Below are positions 23,150 to 36,335 of a DNA stretch of 64,000 bases, in pieces (position 1 is the first letter of the stretch; every line of letters begins with the position of its first letter). The notes under the pieces are model-generated. The model was not told the origin of the DNA. It saw only the letters and a program-made list of their open reading frames with translations, and did not search any database. The stretch is from Nemophila menziesii (taxonomy: Eukaryota; Streptophyta; Magnoliopsida; Boraginales; Hydrophyllaceae). The DNA lies in contig JARWIR010000002.1 of assembly GCA_029959085.1 (NCBI GenBank), positions 60,318,154 to 60,382,153 on the forward strand, given 5' to 3'. Position numbers and translations under genes: made by a program.

Positions 23150-24379
23150 GGTATGATCCGTGCCTGAAGGAAATCTAATAATATTAAATTAGAAAAATAA
23201 ATATAACACATGTGGTTAGAGGTAAACAATTCTTGAGATAAATAAACTGGAAAATGTTTACCCAAACACAAAAAAAAATACATTTTGCACAAAAAGCTAC
23301 ATAAATATAAATAAACCAAAATATATCTTATGTAATAAAAAATAAGAACCTCAAATAATTGAAATGACATAAATATGAAATAGCTCATAACTGCTAAATG
23401 TCTTTTTTCTTGAATTTTTTCAATATTGTTATTTATTTTTTGTGCATCTGTTTGATAACTCTACAAATCGCTCGACAATACCAAAAAAAATTAATTGATT
23501 CATCGATCCAAAGCGTACGTCATTCTCGGTCCAGTCTGTAAAACAAAAAAAAGTAAAATAATTATGTGAAGGATCATACCTAATAGTAGTCGTAAAGATA
23601 AACTATAAACACCCATATGTCTCATAATTATACAATACGTTGATATATCAACATATATATATATATCTCGCTCGATAATAAAAAAGTTATCTGATCAATT
23701 AATTAGTGTCAAAGCGTACACCATTCTTGGTCCGGGTAACGTTCTGCTTCACTGTAAAAACAAACTGAAAAAAACAATTATGTAAAGGATATTACATAAT
23801 AATAGTCGTACAAAAAGAAAAAAACTCACACATCGTTTTACTTCAAAAGTCTCCCAGTGGTCATAAAATGGCCATTGTAGGATTTGTACAAAAAATAATT
23901 AAAAACACAACTATAATTATACTTAAATCAAGTAATTCTGAAAATTGTAAAAATGATGAGATTAGGTTAAAAAAATATAGCATCATTTTTTATAGTTAAA
24001 AAGCTTTCGATGGTTATAAAATAGTTATTGTATGATTAGCATAAATATATAATAAACAAAATAATATAAATATGTTAATTAAAAAAATTAGTAAAAAAAA
24101 AACTCACAGCATACAACATCACTTCTCATAGGGTGAAAGCTTCAATGATCATGGTATGATTTGTATAAAAAAAAGAATAGATATATTAATCAAAAAGCAA
24201 TTCAAATATTTTAATAGAAAATTCTAAAACAAAAAAATATTATCCTAATAAAAAAAATTAACAATATAATCATAATTTTTTTTAGTTTGTTTTAAATCTC
24301 ACAAAATATGTACTTATTCGGTGTTTAGTTTATTTTTTAAAATTAAATTCATCAAAGTGCCTTCACACGAGTTTATACC
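23150..24379. mobile_element. Inverted-end cassette in (TA)n (U4)
   Basis: Starts GGTATGATCCGTGCC and ends CACGAGTTTATACC; in the better kept copies the ends are GGTATGAATCCGTGCG and CGCACGGGTTTATACC, an inverted repeat matching 14 of 16 positions. (TA)n lies on both sides. Inside is a partial set of the exon-like modules. A second left end follows at 24406, and a right end precedes at 23100-23115, so cassettes are arranged in tandem around TA tracts. It could be a microsatellite-targeting non-autonomous element. It could instead be Helitron 3' ends, since the reverse of ACTAGGTAT reads ATACCTAGT. No transposase is present. Confidence 0.4.
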
Positions 24380-24707
24380 ATTTATATATATATATATATA
24401 CACTAGGTATGAATCCGGGCGGAAGGAACTAAAAACATATTAATCTAGAAAAATAAATATAACACATGTGGTTAGAGGTATACTATTATTGAGATAAATA
24501 AACTAAAAAATGTTCACCTAAAGACAAAAAAAAAATTAATGCATTTTGCACAAAAAGATACATAAATATAAATCAACCAAAATATATCTTATGTAATAAA
24601 AAATAAGAACCTCAAATAATTGAAATGACATAAATATAAAATAGCTCAAATCAGCTAAATGTCTTTTTTCTTGAATTTTTTCAATATTGTTATTTATTTT
24701 TTGTTCA

Positions 24708-25643
24708 TCTGTTTGATAACTCTACAAATCGCTCGACAATACCAAAAAAATTTAATTCATCGATCCAAAGCGTACGTCATTCTCGGTCCAGTCTGTATAA
24801 CAAAAAAAAGTAAAACAATTATGTGAAGGATAATACCTAATAGTAGTCGTAAAGATAAACTATAAACACCCATATGTCTCATAATTGTCCAAAACGTGGA
24901 TATATCAACATATATATATATATCTCGTTCGATAATAAAAAAGTTATCTGATCAATTAATTAGTGCCAAAGCGTACATCATTTTTGGTCCGGGTAACTTT
25001 CTGCTTCACTGTAAAAACAAACTCAAAAAAAACAATTATGTAAAGGATATTACATAATAATAGTCGTAGGAAAAGAAAATAACTCACACATCGTTTTACT
25101 TCTGATAGCATCATTTTTTATAGTTATAAAGCTTTCGATGGTCATAAAATAGTTATTGTATGATTTGTATAAATATATAATAAACAAAACAAACAAAATA
25201 TGTTAATTAAAAAAATTAGTAAAAAAAAACTCACAGCATACAACATCACTTCTCATAGGGTGAAAGCATCAATGATCATGGTAATATTTGTATAAAAAAA
25301 GATTAGATATATTAATCAAAAAAATGAATAGAAATATAGAAAATAAAATAAAAACTCACATAACCCAACATCACTTCTCATACTATAAAAGCTTCCAATG
25401 GTCATAATATAATTTATATAAAAGAATACTAAACAAAAGAAAAATAGATATATTAATTAAAAAAATAAAAAAACTCACATTATCCCTTTTACATGTAGCA
25501 TCATACTTCTCATACTTTTTTTGACAAACATCACTCCTCATACGTAAAAGGCTTCCAATAGTTATAATATGCCTATAGCCATTATACTCATATGGAAGGC
25601 TAGGATGAAAAGCTTTCAAATGAAAAAATGGGACATTAATCAA
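24708..25643 (-). other. Exon-like module cluster, U4
   Basis: Right-hand copy of the modules. A second, partial set lies inside the cassette at 23440-24150. The last module reads through its donor region here, giving an 86-codon minus-strand frame (25383-25643), because a short A-run difference removes the stop. Confidence 0.4.
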
Positions 25644-25768
25644 ATTATAGAGAAAGTTAAGTTTAGTATAAAATATCTTATCGATGAAGATGGAAAGAAG
25701 AATGAAGACAGTCTAAACAAGGTTAAAGACACTATAGGAAGCGAGGATATAATAATCATATTCTATGG

Positions 25769-26237
25769 GATGAAGCGGATAATGTTTGGCTTTGTGATTC
25801 TTCACATGTTAACAGTTGGGAACCAACTAGTATGGCGTCTCTGGCCGTTAATAAGGAGGGCGGTATTAAAAAAGTGATCACTAAAAGAGTGAGAATTAAT
25901 ACCAATGACGGGGAGAAATGTGGGCCGTTTTATTGGCCATGAGATCGGCTGCTGATCTCATTTGTAAGAGTAGCTCGTTAACCTTGAGGTAATTCAAGGT
26001 ATTAATAGGAGAGGGGTATTGACTGGAGGATTCGCCCCATGATCTCCGAGTCATGGAGGTGGATAGGACAATTTCCGGACTGGAAAGTAACACACATCAA
26101 AAGGGAGCACAATGGGGTTACAGATACACTCGCCTAATGTGCTAGGCTAAACATTGATATATCTTCTTGTCCATATCATTCTCTCGTTGATTTCTTTAAC
26201 CGTATTAATAATCTATATTATGGATGAAAGAAGTAAC
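25769..26237 (+). pseudogene. RNase H remnant, U4
   Basis: Upstream part differs by GACGGGG for GTGGGGG near 25908 and TCTGGCCG for TCTAGCAG near 25839. The RNase H signature is unchanged. Confidence 0.65.
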
Positions 26238-28104
26238 TATTATGTAACCTCATTTGACAAAAAAAATGCCCATGGCAGGATTTGTATAAAATAACTATAA
26301 TTACACTTAAATTCGATAATTCTAAAGATTGTAAAAGTGATGAAATTAGGTTAAAATAATTAAGTTTTTTAGAATTTCATTGGTAAAAATTATTCTTTAC
26401 CTCAATTTAAGTTCTTCGATTGTTGATGGCTGATTGATGATGGTGAAGTATGGTTCCCGAGTGGCAGAAACTTTCTTGTGCAGGAGAGCCGGCATGGTGG
26501 AAAGGTGAGTGTTAAGAGACTTCTTTTTGTTTTTTGATCCAATGTTATGCGAGTGTGAAGATATGTTTTAAATTTTATGTTTCTGATATTTCAAAGATAA
26601 AAACTAGTTGAACTATTTGAGGATTTTAACGTAACAAAAAAAACTGCAAATATAAGATAGATCTAATGGTTGGAAAATATATAAAAAAATAAAGACATTT
26701 CTGACCATCGATTTGAATAAAAAAATCTAAACCGTTAATTGACATTGATCTAAAGGTCAAAAATCATAGAAAACAAATCTGATAGTTAAAAAATATGGAG
26801 GTGAATACGAGACATTTTGCGTTGTTGGCCCTTTTCCCATATTATATATACATATATATGTCGCGATGCTTGGAAAAGATGGGATTTGATTTTAAAGATG
26901 TTCGTTAGCCAGTGAGAATGCTAATTTTTTTGTCGGTGACGAAGTTTCATTGTTTCATCAACTTCTACTTCATGTTATTATTTGTTTGTTGATGTTCAAA
27001 TACATTTCGTGTGGTGAATGAGCTATTGCATATTTTGTACTTTTAAATAAAAATTTGAAAAGATGAAACTATGATCTACTTTCTATAACTAAAAGATAAA
27101 AAGTTAAGAACCAACATTATTAGTCTACTTCTCTTAGAGTCAACCAGTTTGTTAAGTTAGTAAGAGAGAGATAAATCTTAAATTTCAGAATTTTTTTTCC
27201 ATGACCGTGATTATTGACATATAAAATAATCTTCTTACCTTATCATATATTATAATAGTTATTGTATGATAATCCGGTGAGCATCCAGTTGTCATCAAAG
27301 AATAATATTTGAACATTTTACATTTAAACGCTTTCAATAAACTAAATTAAATTTGACTGTTTTACAAGAAACGACTTGATACTTTATGGTTTGTGATTGT
27401 CAATGTTGCTTGCAATATATAATTGTCTGCAATCTTCACTCTTTGGGTCCATCTAAAGGCCAGAATATGCCTTCTTTTGTGGTATCTTTTGAAAGACTTC
27501 CCCTTGTTCTAAGGGTTTTATTTTTCACAAATGACAAATTTTCAGGTTGTTTTCTGTCAGGGAGAACCCTAAAGCAATACAATACAAGTATTAATCGACT
27601 TAAAATAATGATTACAAAATAGCTTATTTGTTTATATTAGACAAATATTTATTTTAAATGCGAATTAAATGTTACTATTCGTGATTTTACAAGTATCTAA
27701 AACAGAGTTTACTAAATAAGTTACACTAATGCTAAGTTTTCAACATGTTTTTTTTCATCCTTAGCCTTGATGAAAATTACCATGAAGCCTCTTCAATTAC
27801 GTCACATTCCCTAAAGTAAGGCAATGGTCTAACTTTTTCCATTAAAATTGAATATATTATACAACAAGTTTTTATAACTAAACACTTATTGCTCTTAAGC
27901 CCTTTTTTGTTGTTTTCACTTAATCTAATCATATTTCATTAAGAGGGTATGAGGTTGTTTCAAGAAAATTTTATTTGTATATTTAAATTATTAAATAACA
28001 ATTAAGAGGAACAAAATTAATCAATTAATGCTTATATATTTAATACTTTAATTAAAAGATATACATTATTTACATTGTACGTTAGTTGTATCAATTTATG
28101 TTAA

Positions 28105-29149
28105 GGTGTTGAGATTGATAATTATACCTTTCCATCAGTTTTGAATGCTTGTACAAAGGGGACGACTATTAGAGGGTGTATAGACATATGTGTCGATTAT
28201 ATCAAAGGGTTTTTAAAACAATGTATTTGTGGTGAATTATTTGATTCATTTTTACGAACAATGTAGTAAGTTGGATAAATGGAAGAAAGTGTTTGATAAA
28301 ATGTTTGAGAAAATGTTGTTTCTTGGACTAGTTTGATATGTGGGTAACCTAGGGAAAGGTCAACTTAAGGACGCAGTTAAGTTGTTTTTTGAGATGGTTA
28401 TAGAGGGTTTTATGCCTAATTAAATAACTTTAGTGTGTGTGATTTCAAATTGTGCAAAGTTACGGGATCTTGAGTATTGAGTTAGGGAAAACAGTGTGTG
28501 ATATAGTTGGGGTATTAGGGGTGATTCTATATTCTATTATGGTGAATAAGCTTTTCGATGTGTATATGAGAGGAAGTTGGTTACTTATAATATATTTATT
28601 TCGAATTTGTGTGCACCTAAAGATGGAAATGGAAGAATTTTTCACCTTGAAAGATATAATGAAGCAAGGACATAAACTAGATAGAGTTACCATTCTATCC
28701 GCTATTTCAGCTTGTGCGACATTGGGTGATAACTGCTATGGAAAGCATTCTCATGCTTGTGTTTGGAGAAATGAATTGGATTGTTCAAATACTATTAGTA
28801 TTGAATTTATTGATATGTATATGAATTTTGGGAAGAAATATTGGGATTCTAATGTATTCGGTAGAATGTCAGCGATAAGGCCTTAGTCTCATGGATTTTG
28901 TGATTGTTGGGTAGTTAGGAATGATGATATGGAGTTAGCTTAGGGAATGTTTAACAAGATGCCAGAGACTAATCTTGTTTCATGCAAAGAAGCTTGTATG
29001 AGTACGCGATTTAGTTAATTCGAATTATGCAAAGAAAGGAGATAAAAGTAAATGAGATAACTACGGTGAATGTTCCAGTTCAAGCTTGATTGAAGTAGAC
29101 GGAATGCTTCTGATTCACATCAAGAGATAACTTTCACCACTTCAATGCT
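28105..29149 (+). pseudogene. PPR pseudogene, U5 copy
   Basis: Open part 28452-28886. Private changes include VLGVILYSIMV for VSGVNLYTIMV, EEFFTLKD, and an additional stop (ATGTAG near 28261) in the N-terminal part. The E-domain remnant is retained. Confidence 0.85.
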
Positions 29150-29237
29150 AAATTTTTTTTATCAAACAATAATATATAATTACATATAATTAAAAGGTTA
29201 GGTAGGATATTCTAATCAATTCCACCAAATTCTTACT

Positions 29238-29616
29238 CCGACTAATAAAAGAAAAAGTAGGTCTAGATTATTCAATTATCCAATATGATTGGTTGTGAGG
29301 TTTTCATTAGTCATATAACTTCTGAAAAATTGAAGGTGGTGCAATTTTTGCATTCTTGAAATAACACATGCCATCTCATTATACTGGTATAGAACGGTGG
29401 TCTTGATATCCAACTCCGAGAGTGTTGAGTGAGAATAAAGTCAATAATGGGCACGAACTAGCAATATTAATTAAAGGTTGGATTGATTGGTCGATAAATG
29501 ACTGGTGGATAAGGTGAACCTTTTATAAGAGGGGAAATTTCTTCACTGCTTCACTTAAAGCCTCGCTGATGTTTTCATAATACCCATTAAGTTGAAGACT
29601 TCTCAGCTTAGGTGAT
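29238..29616 (-). pseudogene. F-box/LRR pseudogene, LRR exon (U5)
   Basis: Same reading and same frameshift as U4, with GAAGGTGG for GAAGTTGG near 29332 and a changed acceptor context (TTTGACAG|). It also has a TTTTATAAGAGG variant near 29520. Confidence 0.75.
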
Positions 29617-31019
29617 CTGTCAAACAAAATATGATATTATTACATTAACACATCACTATAATCTTTAAAAAAACCTATTACAAAAAGTATAATCATATTT
29701 TAACTCTTAGAAGCTCTTACTCTTTATTATATTAGATAGTGTAACGAATACTCAGAAATGCCCATATTTCCACATTTCTACACTATCAAGATATATACAT
29801 ATGTCTAGTCTAATTGTACATACATATAGAAGTGGAGCCATGTATAGTTGAATGGGAGGGGCGGAGGCTTGGCCACCCTTGATTTATCAAATAAATAAAT
29901 AAATTACCTTAAGTTAAAAGATTAATTTATTATAGTTGAAAATAACCATATTTGGTAATGGTCAACACTTTTCCTGTAAAAGTTGCATATATAAATACAT
30001 GTTTTCATAGCTAAGTATGTATTAAAGTTACACTCGACTTGATGTGTACATTTACTACATGGCGTTTAACTAATAATAATTAAGCTGAGAAGATTTAATT
30101 AAGGGTGTAGATTAGATCTAAGGTATAGTTTAGATCCTATCAATCTCAATTAGTTCATATTCTTTTGGAAAGAGGGGCAACAAATTTAATGTACTCCACG
30201 TAGGTTAAACATAATAGTCGATAATTGAGAATGTATTACATTTATTAATGACTACATACATATTTGACATCAAATAATTCTAACTATGCTAAAAAAAATA
30301 TTAGAAAGGTAGAGCTAGAGAAAAATATATAGCAAACATTACATTCAGGAATAAGAATTTCACCATATATTGCACTTAGGCCTTTTGGTTTGCACTTTCA
30401 CTTAAAGGGTTCTTAATCTAATTATTAGACCTAATCTCAATGCCTGGACTATTTCAGTAAGAGGGAATCACACAAGACTTGATTCTTACCTTTACAGGAT
30501 GGGGCTTAACTAATAATATCATGTGGGGGAGATTTAATTAAAGTTATAGATTACATCCTATCACTCTCAATAAATTCATATTCTTTGGGAAATAACGGGC
30601 AACAAACTTAATGTCTCAACATACGTTAACACAATCAATTATCGAGAATGTGTTACATCTATTGATTACTACATGCATAATTCTAACTTGGCTAAAGAAA
30701 TTAGAAGGAAGGTAGAGCAAGGGAAAATATATTGCAAACAACAAACTGTAGAATAAGAAATACACAATCAATCATTTTCAAAATTAAGAAAAGAAACAAT
30801 AAAATACCTATATTAGCCACCACAGTGATCCATCTGTAGACCAGAACTGATAAAAGCATTAGGGTATCTATCAAAAACAATCTTTCTTAACAATAATGAT
30901 AAAGATAAGTTATTATTTTTTGTCGTATAAAAAAAGAATACTCTATTGAAAAAGAAACTTTAACAAACAATGTAATAAATTAAAAAAATTAACCCTTTCA
31001 CCAACCTAAATTGAAATGA

Positions 31020-31219
31020 CATGGCTATCGGTGAGATATGAGCTGATAGATAATTGAACTTAGATCTGGATAAAAATGATTGATGGAGGTTAAAAATTAG
31101 AAGAGATTAAAATGGCGGCTTAAGAAGAGATGAATATTTGATAATAATAAAGGGACGGTAGTAGGGTTTGTTAATAAGAGAGATGATGTCATGTGCCAAC
31201 AAAATGACTTTATATATAC
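31020..31219 (-). promoter_or_regulatory. Minus-strand promoter and leader (U5)
   Basis: TATA box at 31205-31219 and the same ATG and donor. The leader lacks one CGAT repeat near 31026 compared with U4. Confidence 0.45.
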
Positions 31220-31439
31220 TTGATAAAAAAGAAAAAAGAATAAAATTATTTGTAGATACAATACAATTTCATAAAAAATATTCAAAATAAACATTAAGCA
31301 ATTTTTTTATACAAGGACAAACAAATAAATTGGACTTTTTATTTTTTGGTGATTTAGCTTGTGGGTTAGGAAACTATTTTTATGGCACATATAAAGAAGG
31401 TGTAAATATATTTGTTCTTCAAATGGGACTACTGAAAAT

Positions 31440-31675
31440 ACGTTGGTCAAATTATAACCTATACTATAAATACCCAACAAACATTCAGATGTCTCATTAA
31501 ACACACTTTTCTCTCCACCTTTCCATACCAGACAAAAGAACATTCTCTCTCTAATGAAGAGCACTCACCGATTTCTCTCTCTTTGTTGCTGACTACTCAA
31601 ATGTTTAGAAGACAGTAAAATCACAACAATAAACTCGGTGATACCTAATAATACAAGCTAGAGGAGCAAAAGAAA
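31440..31675 (+). promoter_or_regulatory. Plus-strand promoter and leader (U5)
   Basis: TATA box at 31464-31473. Two bases are missing after CATTCAGA compared with U4. The short upstream ORF is kept. Confidence 0.5.
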
Positions 31676-31771
31676 ATGTTTGACTTTGTCTTCCTGTTCA
31701 CCTTTCCCATTCTCTGGGTTTTTACTCTATTCTTTGTTTGTTTTTTCTTATTTTCTCAAAAATGGAGTTGA
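31676..31771 (+). CDS. Short hydrophobic ORF (U5)
   Basis: Identical protein to the U4 copy; the only coding difference is a silent TTC to TTT at residue 10. The start context is GAAAATG. Confidence 0.35.
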   Translation: MFDFVFLFTFPILWVFTLFFVCFFLFSQKWS

Positions 31772-31777
31772 TAACAT

Positions 31778-32670
31778 TAACCACTCAGTGATTTCTTGGA
31801 TAAACAATGAAATATAATTTACACTCGGTGTTAAAATGAAGTATGTGAAGTGCATATCAGTAATTTTTTCATGTAGTTGCATATTTCTTATTGTTTTTGT
31901 GTACACACATTATTACTTAGTTGTTTTTCCATCTAAATCTAAACACGTATAGTTTGAATAAACAACACTTAGTGTTTTAAACATGATTTTAGCAAATAAT
32001 GGTGAATGACTCTTTTTCTGTTTTTTTTTTACATAATGAGGTTATATTACACATAAATTTTATGTTAAAACTCAGAGAATGTGTATTACTCAGATTCGTT
32101 ACCCTTTTTGATAAAATGCTTACAGTTTGATTACTTAGTGTTTCGCTTTATAACGTATTTTTAGCATGTAGTCATAAACAACATTTTTTTTCATGAATTT
32201 TTTTTACATAATGAGGTTATATTACTCAGTAATTTGTGTTTAAACTCTACGAATGTATAATAAATAGTTGTTGAATACTCAAAGATTTGCTGCATTACTT
32301 AAATAGGTTTATTACTCAGTAATTTTACATATTCCACGTAGTCATTGGTTTATTCAGTAATTTTGTGTTAAAACTAAGAAAATGTGTAATAATCAAAAAT
32401 ACCTGTTGCTCAGATTTCTGATTGAATTCTCAGATTTCTGTGTTGCAGTACCAAGAGAGGTTTATTACTCAGTAATTTTACATATTCCACTTAGTCATTG
32501 ATTTATGCAGTAATTCGTACTCGGTGATATGGTATCATTCAAGGTCTAAGTATGTATCTTTTACTCAGCGACTGAAAACCTACCTACTGCTCATAGGATA
32601 AGTATCTAGGTACTACTTAGTGACTACACACATAGCCTCTTAGTTGTTTTGTTACTCAATTATTTTTCGT
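31778..32670. repeat. ACTCAGTAAT-like motif tract (U5)
   Basis: Same motifs in the same order. ATTACTTAGTAATTTT of U4 is ATTACTCAGTAATTTT here (about 32312), and CTTAATTG is CTTAGTTG. This suggests the CAG/TAG forms keep interchanging between units. Confidence 0.6.
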
Positions 32671-34790
32671 TTTAGATATACCCGAAAATTGGTTATGTTA
32701 AGTTAATCTTTGATTCACTAAATAATTCAAATTTAATCAGGGTCTAAATAAGTAGTTGTAATTTTTTTTGATTACTCTGACATTTTCTATGTGCCTTTAT
32801 CGTTATTTTATATCCACAAATACTTACAATACATATGTGGTTTAGATGGGCTATTCAAGCTCATGAATAAACTTGGGTAGATGATAGATCATTTTTCTGA
32901 ATACAATATGACGCACCTAAATCTACTGTGGCAGGCCTTATATACGAGAGATGCAATACATATAAGCAGTTCAAGAAGTCAAATAGAGTACTAAACTCAG
33001 TAATAGAATATTTTTCAACCGAATCTGGAGCCTTTAAAATTAGAGGTAAGAAGTTTGGATCACCTTAACAGACTTCAAAATAATGTTAGGCATACAAGTC
33101 GGTTCTGAATACATACTGAAGGAGCTTTTGAAACAATGTAGCACAAGAAGTACGTGTTAAATGAGGAAATTTGGTGATGTTAGTCCTATAAATAGTATAA
33201 TAGTTTTTACAAGAATCAAGAGGATAATTCGTAAAGAATAATTTATCTTGGAAGACAGAGAGAATTTTATGAAACTAGTCTCAATACTGACACACAATAC
33301 AATATGCTTTACAAAATGTCATTATAGAGTAAAGCACTGGTATGCGGTTTTATGGGAGAACTTGGATGAGTTGCAATTATATGCTTCAGAAAGTATCTTA
33401 TAACCATCATAGATAATACTAATAGTTTGAAAATGTTTTAAATAAGCCCTAGTTTTCGAGCATGTGAATTGGAAAATGATATAGAGTCGGGCGCAATACC
33501 TAGTTTTCTCTACTAGAACTATGCAGCTGGAGCAACAAAGATACGCCCATATGAAGCATGAAAAAAGGTTATGATATTAAATATAGCTTGGTTGTAATTA
33601 AATTTAGTGGTAAGTGTATTAGATGAGTTGAATTAATACCCTGTTAATCGTACTTTACATCCTCGCATGTATCATCAGAATCATATATCACGTCGAGGGA
33701 CATTGAGGAATAAAATGTGCTCCTTTATAATTTTAATTTATTTTCTTCATCTATGTAAGTCTATTTCACGTTGTGTAGGGACCAACAACTCCATTTACCC
33801 TCTGTTATTATCTTTAGATCAATTTACCCAAATATATAATTCTGTCCCAAAATGGGAGATACCAATAGTTCATATAATATGGACATATATTATATGATGT
33901 TGTCTTTTTTTCTAGGAATATGGTTCTCTTCAAAAATTTATATATGATCTCACTACAAATGAGGATGAAAACAATTTGACAAGCTAGCAGAGTTAGAGTT
34001 ATTGACATTACATCACTCATTATCCTTGAATCAAACTTCTAAAAGGCTGATGACAATATATTTTTTATCTAGACCATTTAATGAAGAAAATGTTTTTTGA
34101 GTGTTACTAAATTACATGCAGTGATGATTCTACTCATATTTGGCTACCTTTTTATAAGATTATGTTTACCTATTTTGCATAATATATGGACAAATCGTGC
34201 AATTTAGAGGTTTATATAAATATATATTGTAACGTTGTATAATAGGATCATGAATACTTAGAAAATTTGGCTATTATATATAACATAGGGACCAATGGTT
34301 CGATTATTCCTTGATATTAATTTTTTTATATTGTTTTGGAATTAAGATTGATGAGAGGAAATATAAGAGACAGATATAGCTATGGTTACAAAGCCATGGC
34401 CCCCTTTCTTTAGAGCTAGAGTATTTTACTAAGGAATAGGGAGCCCGAGACACTTGGGTGGCCAGCCTGTTTCTTGAGATGGTGTCCTGATGAATAAAAT
34501 TTACTACTATTAAAACACATGGGTAAATTCGGATTGTGCATAATGGGTAACTTGCCACTCTTACCCATCCCATTACGAATCCACTAGAAATCTAGAAGGT
34601 TTGATCATAGGTGAACATAATAATTGTTTAAACTTTAATGATATTGGTTAATATATGTATAAAAAGCGGATCATGAGCTTTGATTTTATATCATATATCT
34701 TACAATGAGGCTCACAATTTCTTTGGCCAGCAATCTGCAAAAATTAACATATTAAAAAAGGATTAAATAAAGATATAAAAAAACCTATAA
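32671..34790. other. Unrecognised block (U5)
   Basis: One base fewer than U4 at CTGTGGCAGGCC (about 32933) breaks the GAFKIRGKKFG frame; U6 and U8 also have fewer bases there, so the open frame in U4 is probably accidental. The other pieces are as in U4. Confidence 0.4.
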
Positions 34791-34990
34791 AGATCAATTT
34801 TTTTTTTTTTTGCATTTCAAATTTTTAAATAGAAAATCCTAAACGAAAAAAATATTATCCTAATCAAAAAAAAATTAAAAATATAATCTTAATTTTTTTA
34901 GTTGCACAAAATATGTACTTATTCAGTGTTTAATTTATTTTTTAAAATTAAAATTATCAGAGTGCCTTCGCACGGGTTTATACCTGTTAC

Positions 34991-34995
<5 letters not shown>

Positions 34996-35041
<46 letters not shown>
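34996..35041. repeat. Long (TA)n at left end of cassette 1, U5
   Basis: About 23 TA units, against about 9 at the matching site in U4 (23130-23147). Confidence 0.9.
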
Positions 35042-35042
<1 letters not shown>

Positions 35043-35043
<1 letters not shown>

Positions 35044-36279
35044 GTATGATCCGTGCCTAAAGGAACTCTAATAATATTAAATTAGAAAAATAAATATAAC
35101 ACATGTGGTTAGAGGTAAACAATTCTTGAGATAAATAAACTGAAAAATGTTCACCCAAACACAAAAAAAAAATGCATTTTGCACAAAAAGCTACATAAAT
35201 ATAAATAAACCAAAATATATCTTATGTAATAAAAAATAAGAACCTCAAATAATTGAAATGACATAAATATGAAATAGCTCATAACTGCTAAATGTCTTTT
35301 TTCTTGAATTTTTTCAATATTGTTATTTATTTTTTGTGCATCTGTTTGATAACTCTACAAATCGCTCGACAATACCAAAAAAAAATTAATTGATTCATCG
35401 ATCCAAAGCGTACGTCATTCTCGGTCCAGTCTGTAAAACAAAAAAAAGTAAAATAATTATGTGAAGGATCATACCTAATAGTAGTTGTAAAGATAAACTA
35501 TAAACACCCATATGTCTCATAATTGTACAATACGTGGATATATCAACATATATATATATATATATCTCGCTCGATAATAAAAAAGTTATCTGATAAATTA
35601 ATTAGTGTCAAAGCGTACACCATTCTTGGTCCGGGTAACCTGTCTGCTTCACTGTAAAAACAAACTAAAAAAACAATTATGTAAAGGATATTACATAATA
35701 ATAGTCGTAGAAAAAGAAAAAACTCACACATCGTTTTACTTCAAAAGTCTCCCAGTGGTCATAAAAAGGCCATTGTAGGATTTGTACAAAAAATAATTAA
35801 AAACACAACTATAATTATACTTAAATCAAGTAATTCTGAAAATTGTAAAAATGATGAGATTAGGTTAAAAGAAATATAGCATCATTTTTTATAGTTAAAA
35901 AACTTTCGATGGTTATAAAATAGTTATTTTATGATTAGTATAAATATATAATAAACAAAATAATATAAATATGTTAATTAAAAAAATTAGTAAAAAAAAA
36001 CTCACAGCATACAACTTCACTTCTCATAGGGTGAAAGCTTCAATGAACATGGTATGATTTGTATAAAAAAAAAAGAATAGATATATTAATCAAAAAGCAA
36101 TTCAAATTTTTTAATAGAAAATTCTAAAACAAAAAAATATTATCCTAATAAAAAAAATTAACAATATAATCTTAATTTTTTTTAGTTTGTTTTAAATCTC
36201 ACAGAATATGTACTTATTCGGTGTTTAATTTATTTTTTAAAATTAAATTTATCAAAGTGCCTTCACACGGGTTTATACC
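35043..36279. mobile_element. Inverted-end cassette 1 (U5)
   Basis: Bounded by the long (TA)n tracts at 34996-35041 and 36283-36331. Contains the roughly 100-bp segment with CTCCCAGTGGTCATAAAA that marks the left type of cassette. Confidence 0.4.

Positions 36280-36282
<3 letters not shown>

Positions 36283-36331
<49 letters not shown>
36283..36331. repeat. Long (TA)n between cassettes, U5
   Basis: About 24 TA units; the matching site in U4 (24383-24400) has about 9, and the next cassette border in U5 (37453-37472) about 10. Confidence 0.9.
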
Positions 36332-36333
<2 letters not shown>

Positions 36334-36335
36334 TA

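Larger units (their letters stand above)
14528..26412 (+). repeat. Tandem macro-repeat unit U4 (long form)
   Basis: Its first 2.8 kb and last 2.0 kb are almost the same as U1-U3. The extra 7,053 bp (17352-24404) carries the F-box/LRR pseudogene, the divergent promoters, the ACTCAGTAAT-rich tract, an unrecognised block and one complete inverted-end cassette. It is the probable sister of the parent of the short units. Gene-less stretches in its first part are about 14634-15499 and 15692-16218. Confidence 0.95.

Noticed and set aside
24400..24410. CACTA-type transposon end (CACTAGGTAT)
   Set aside because: CACTA is found only in U4; other cassettes have TACTA, TACCA or ACAAG there, so the match is by chance next to the TA tract.
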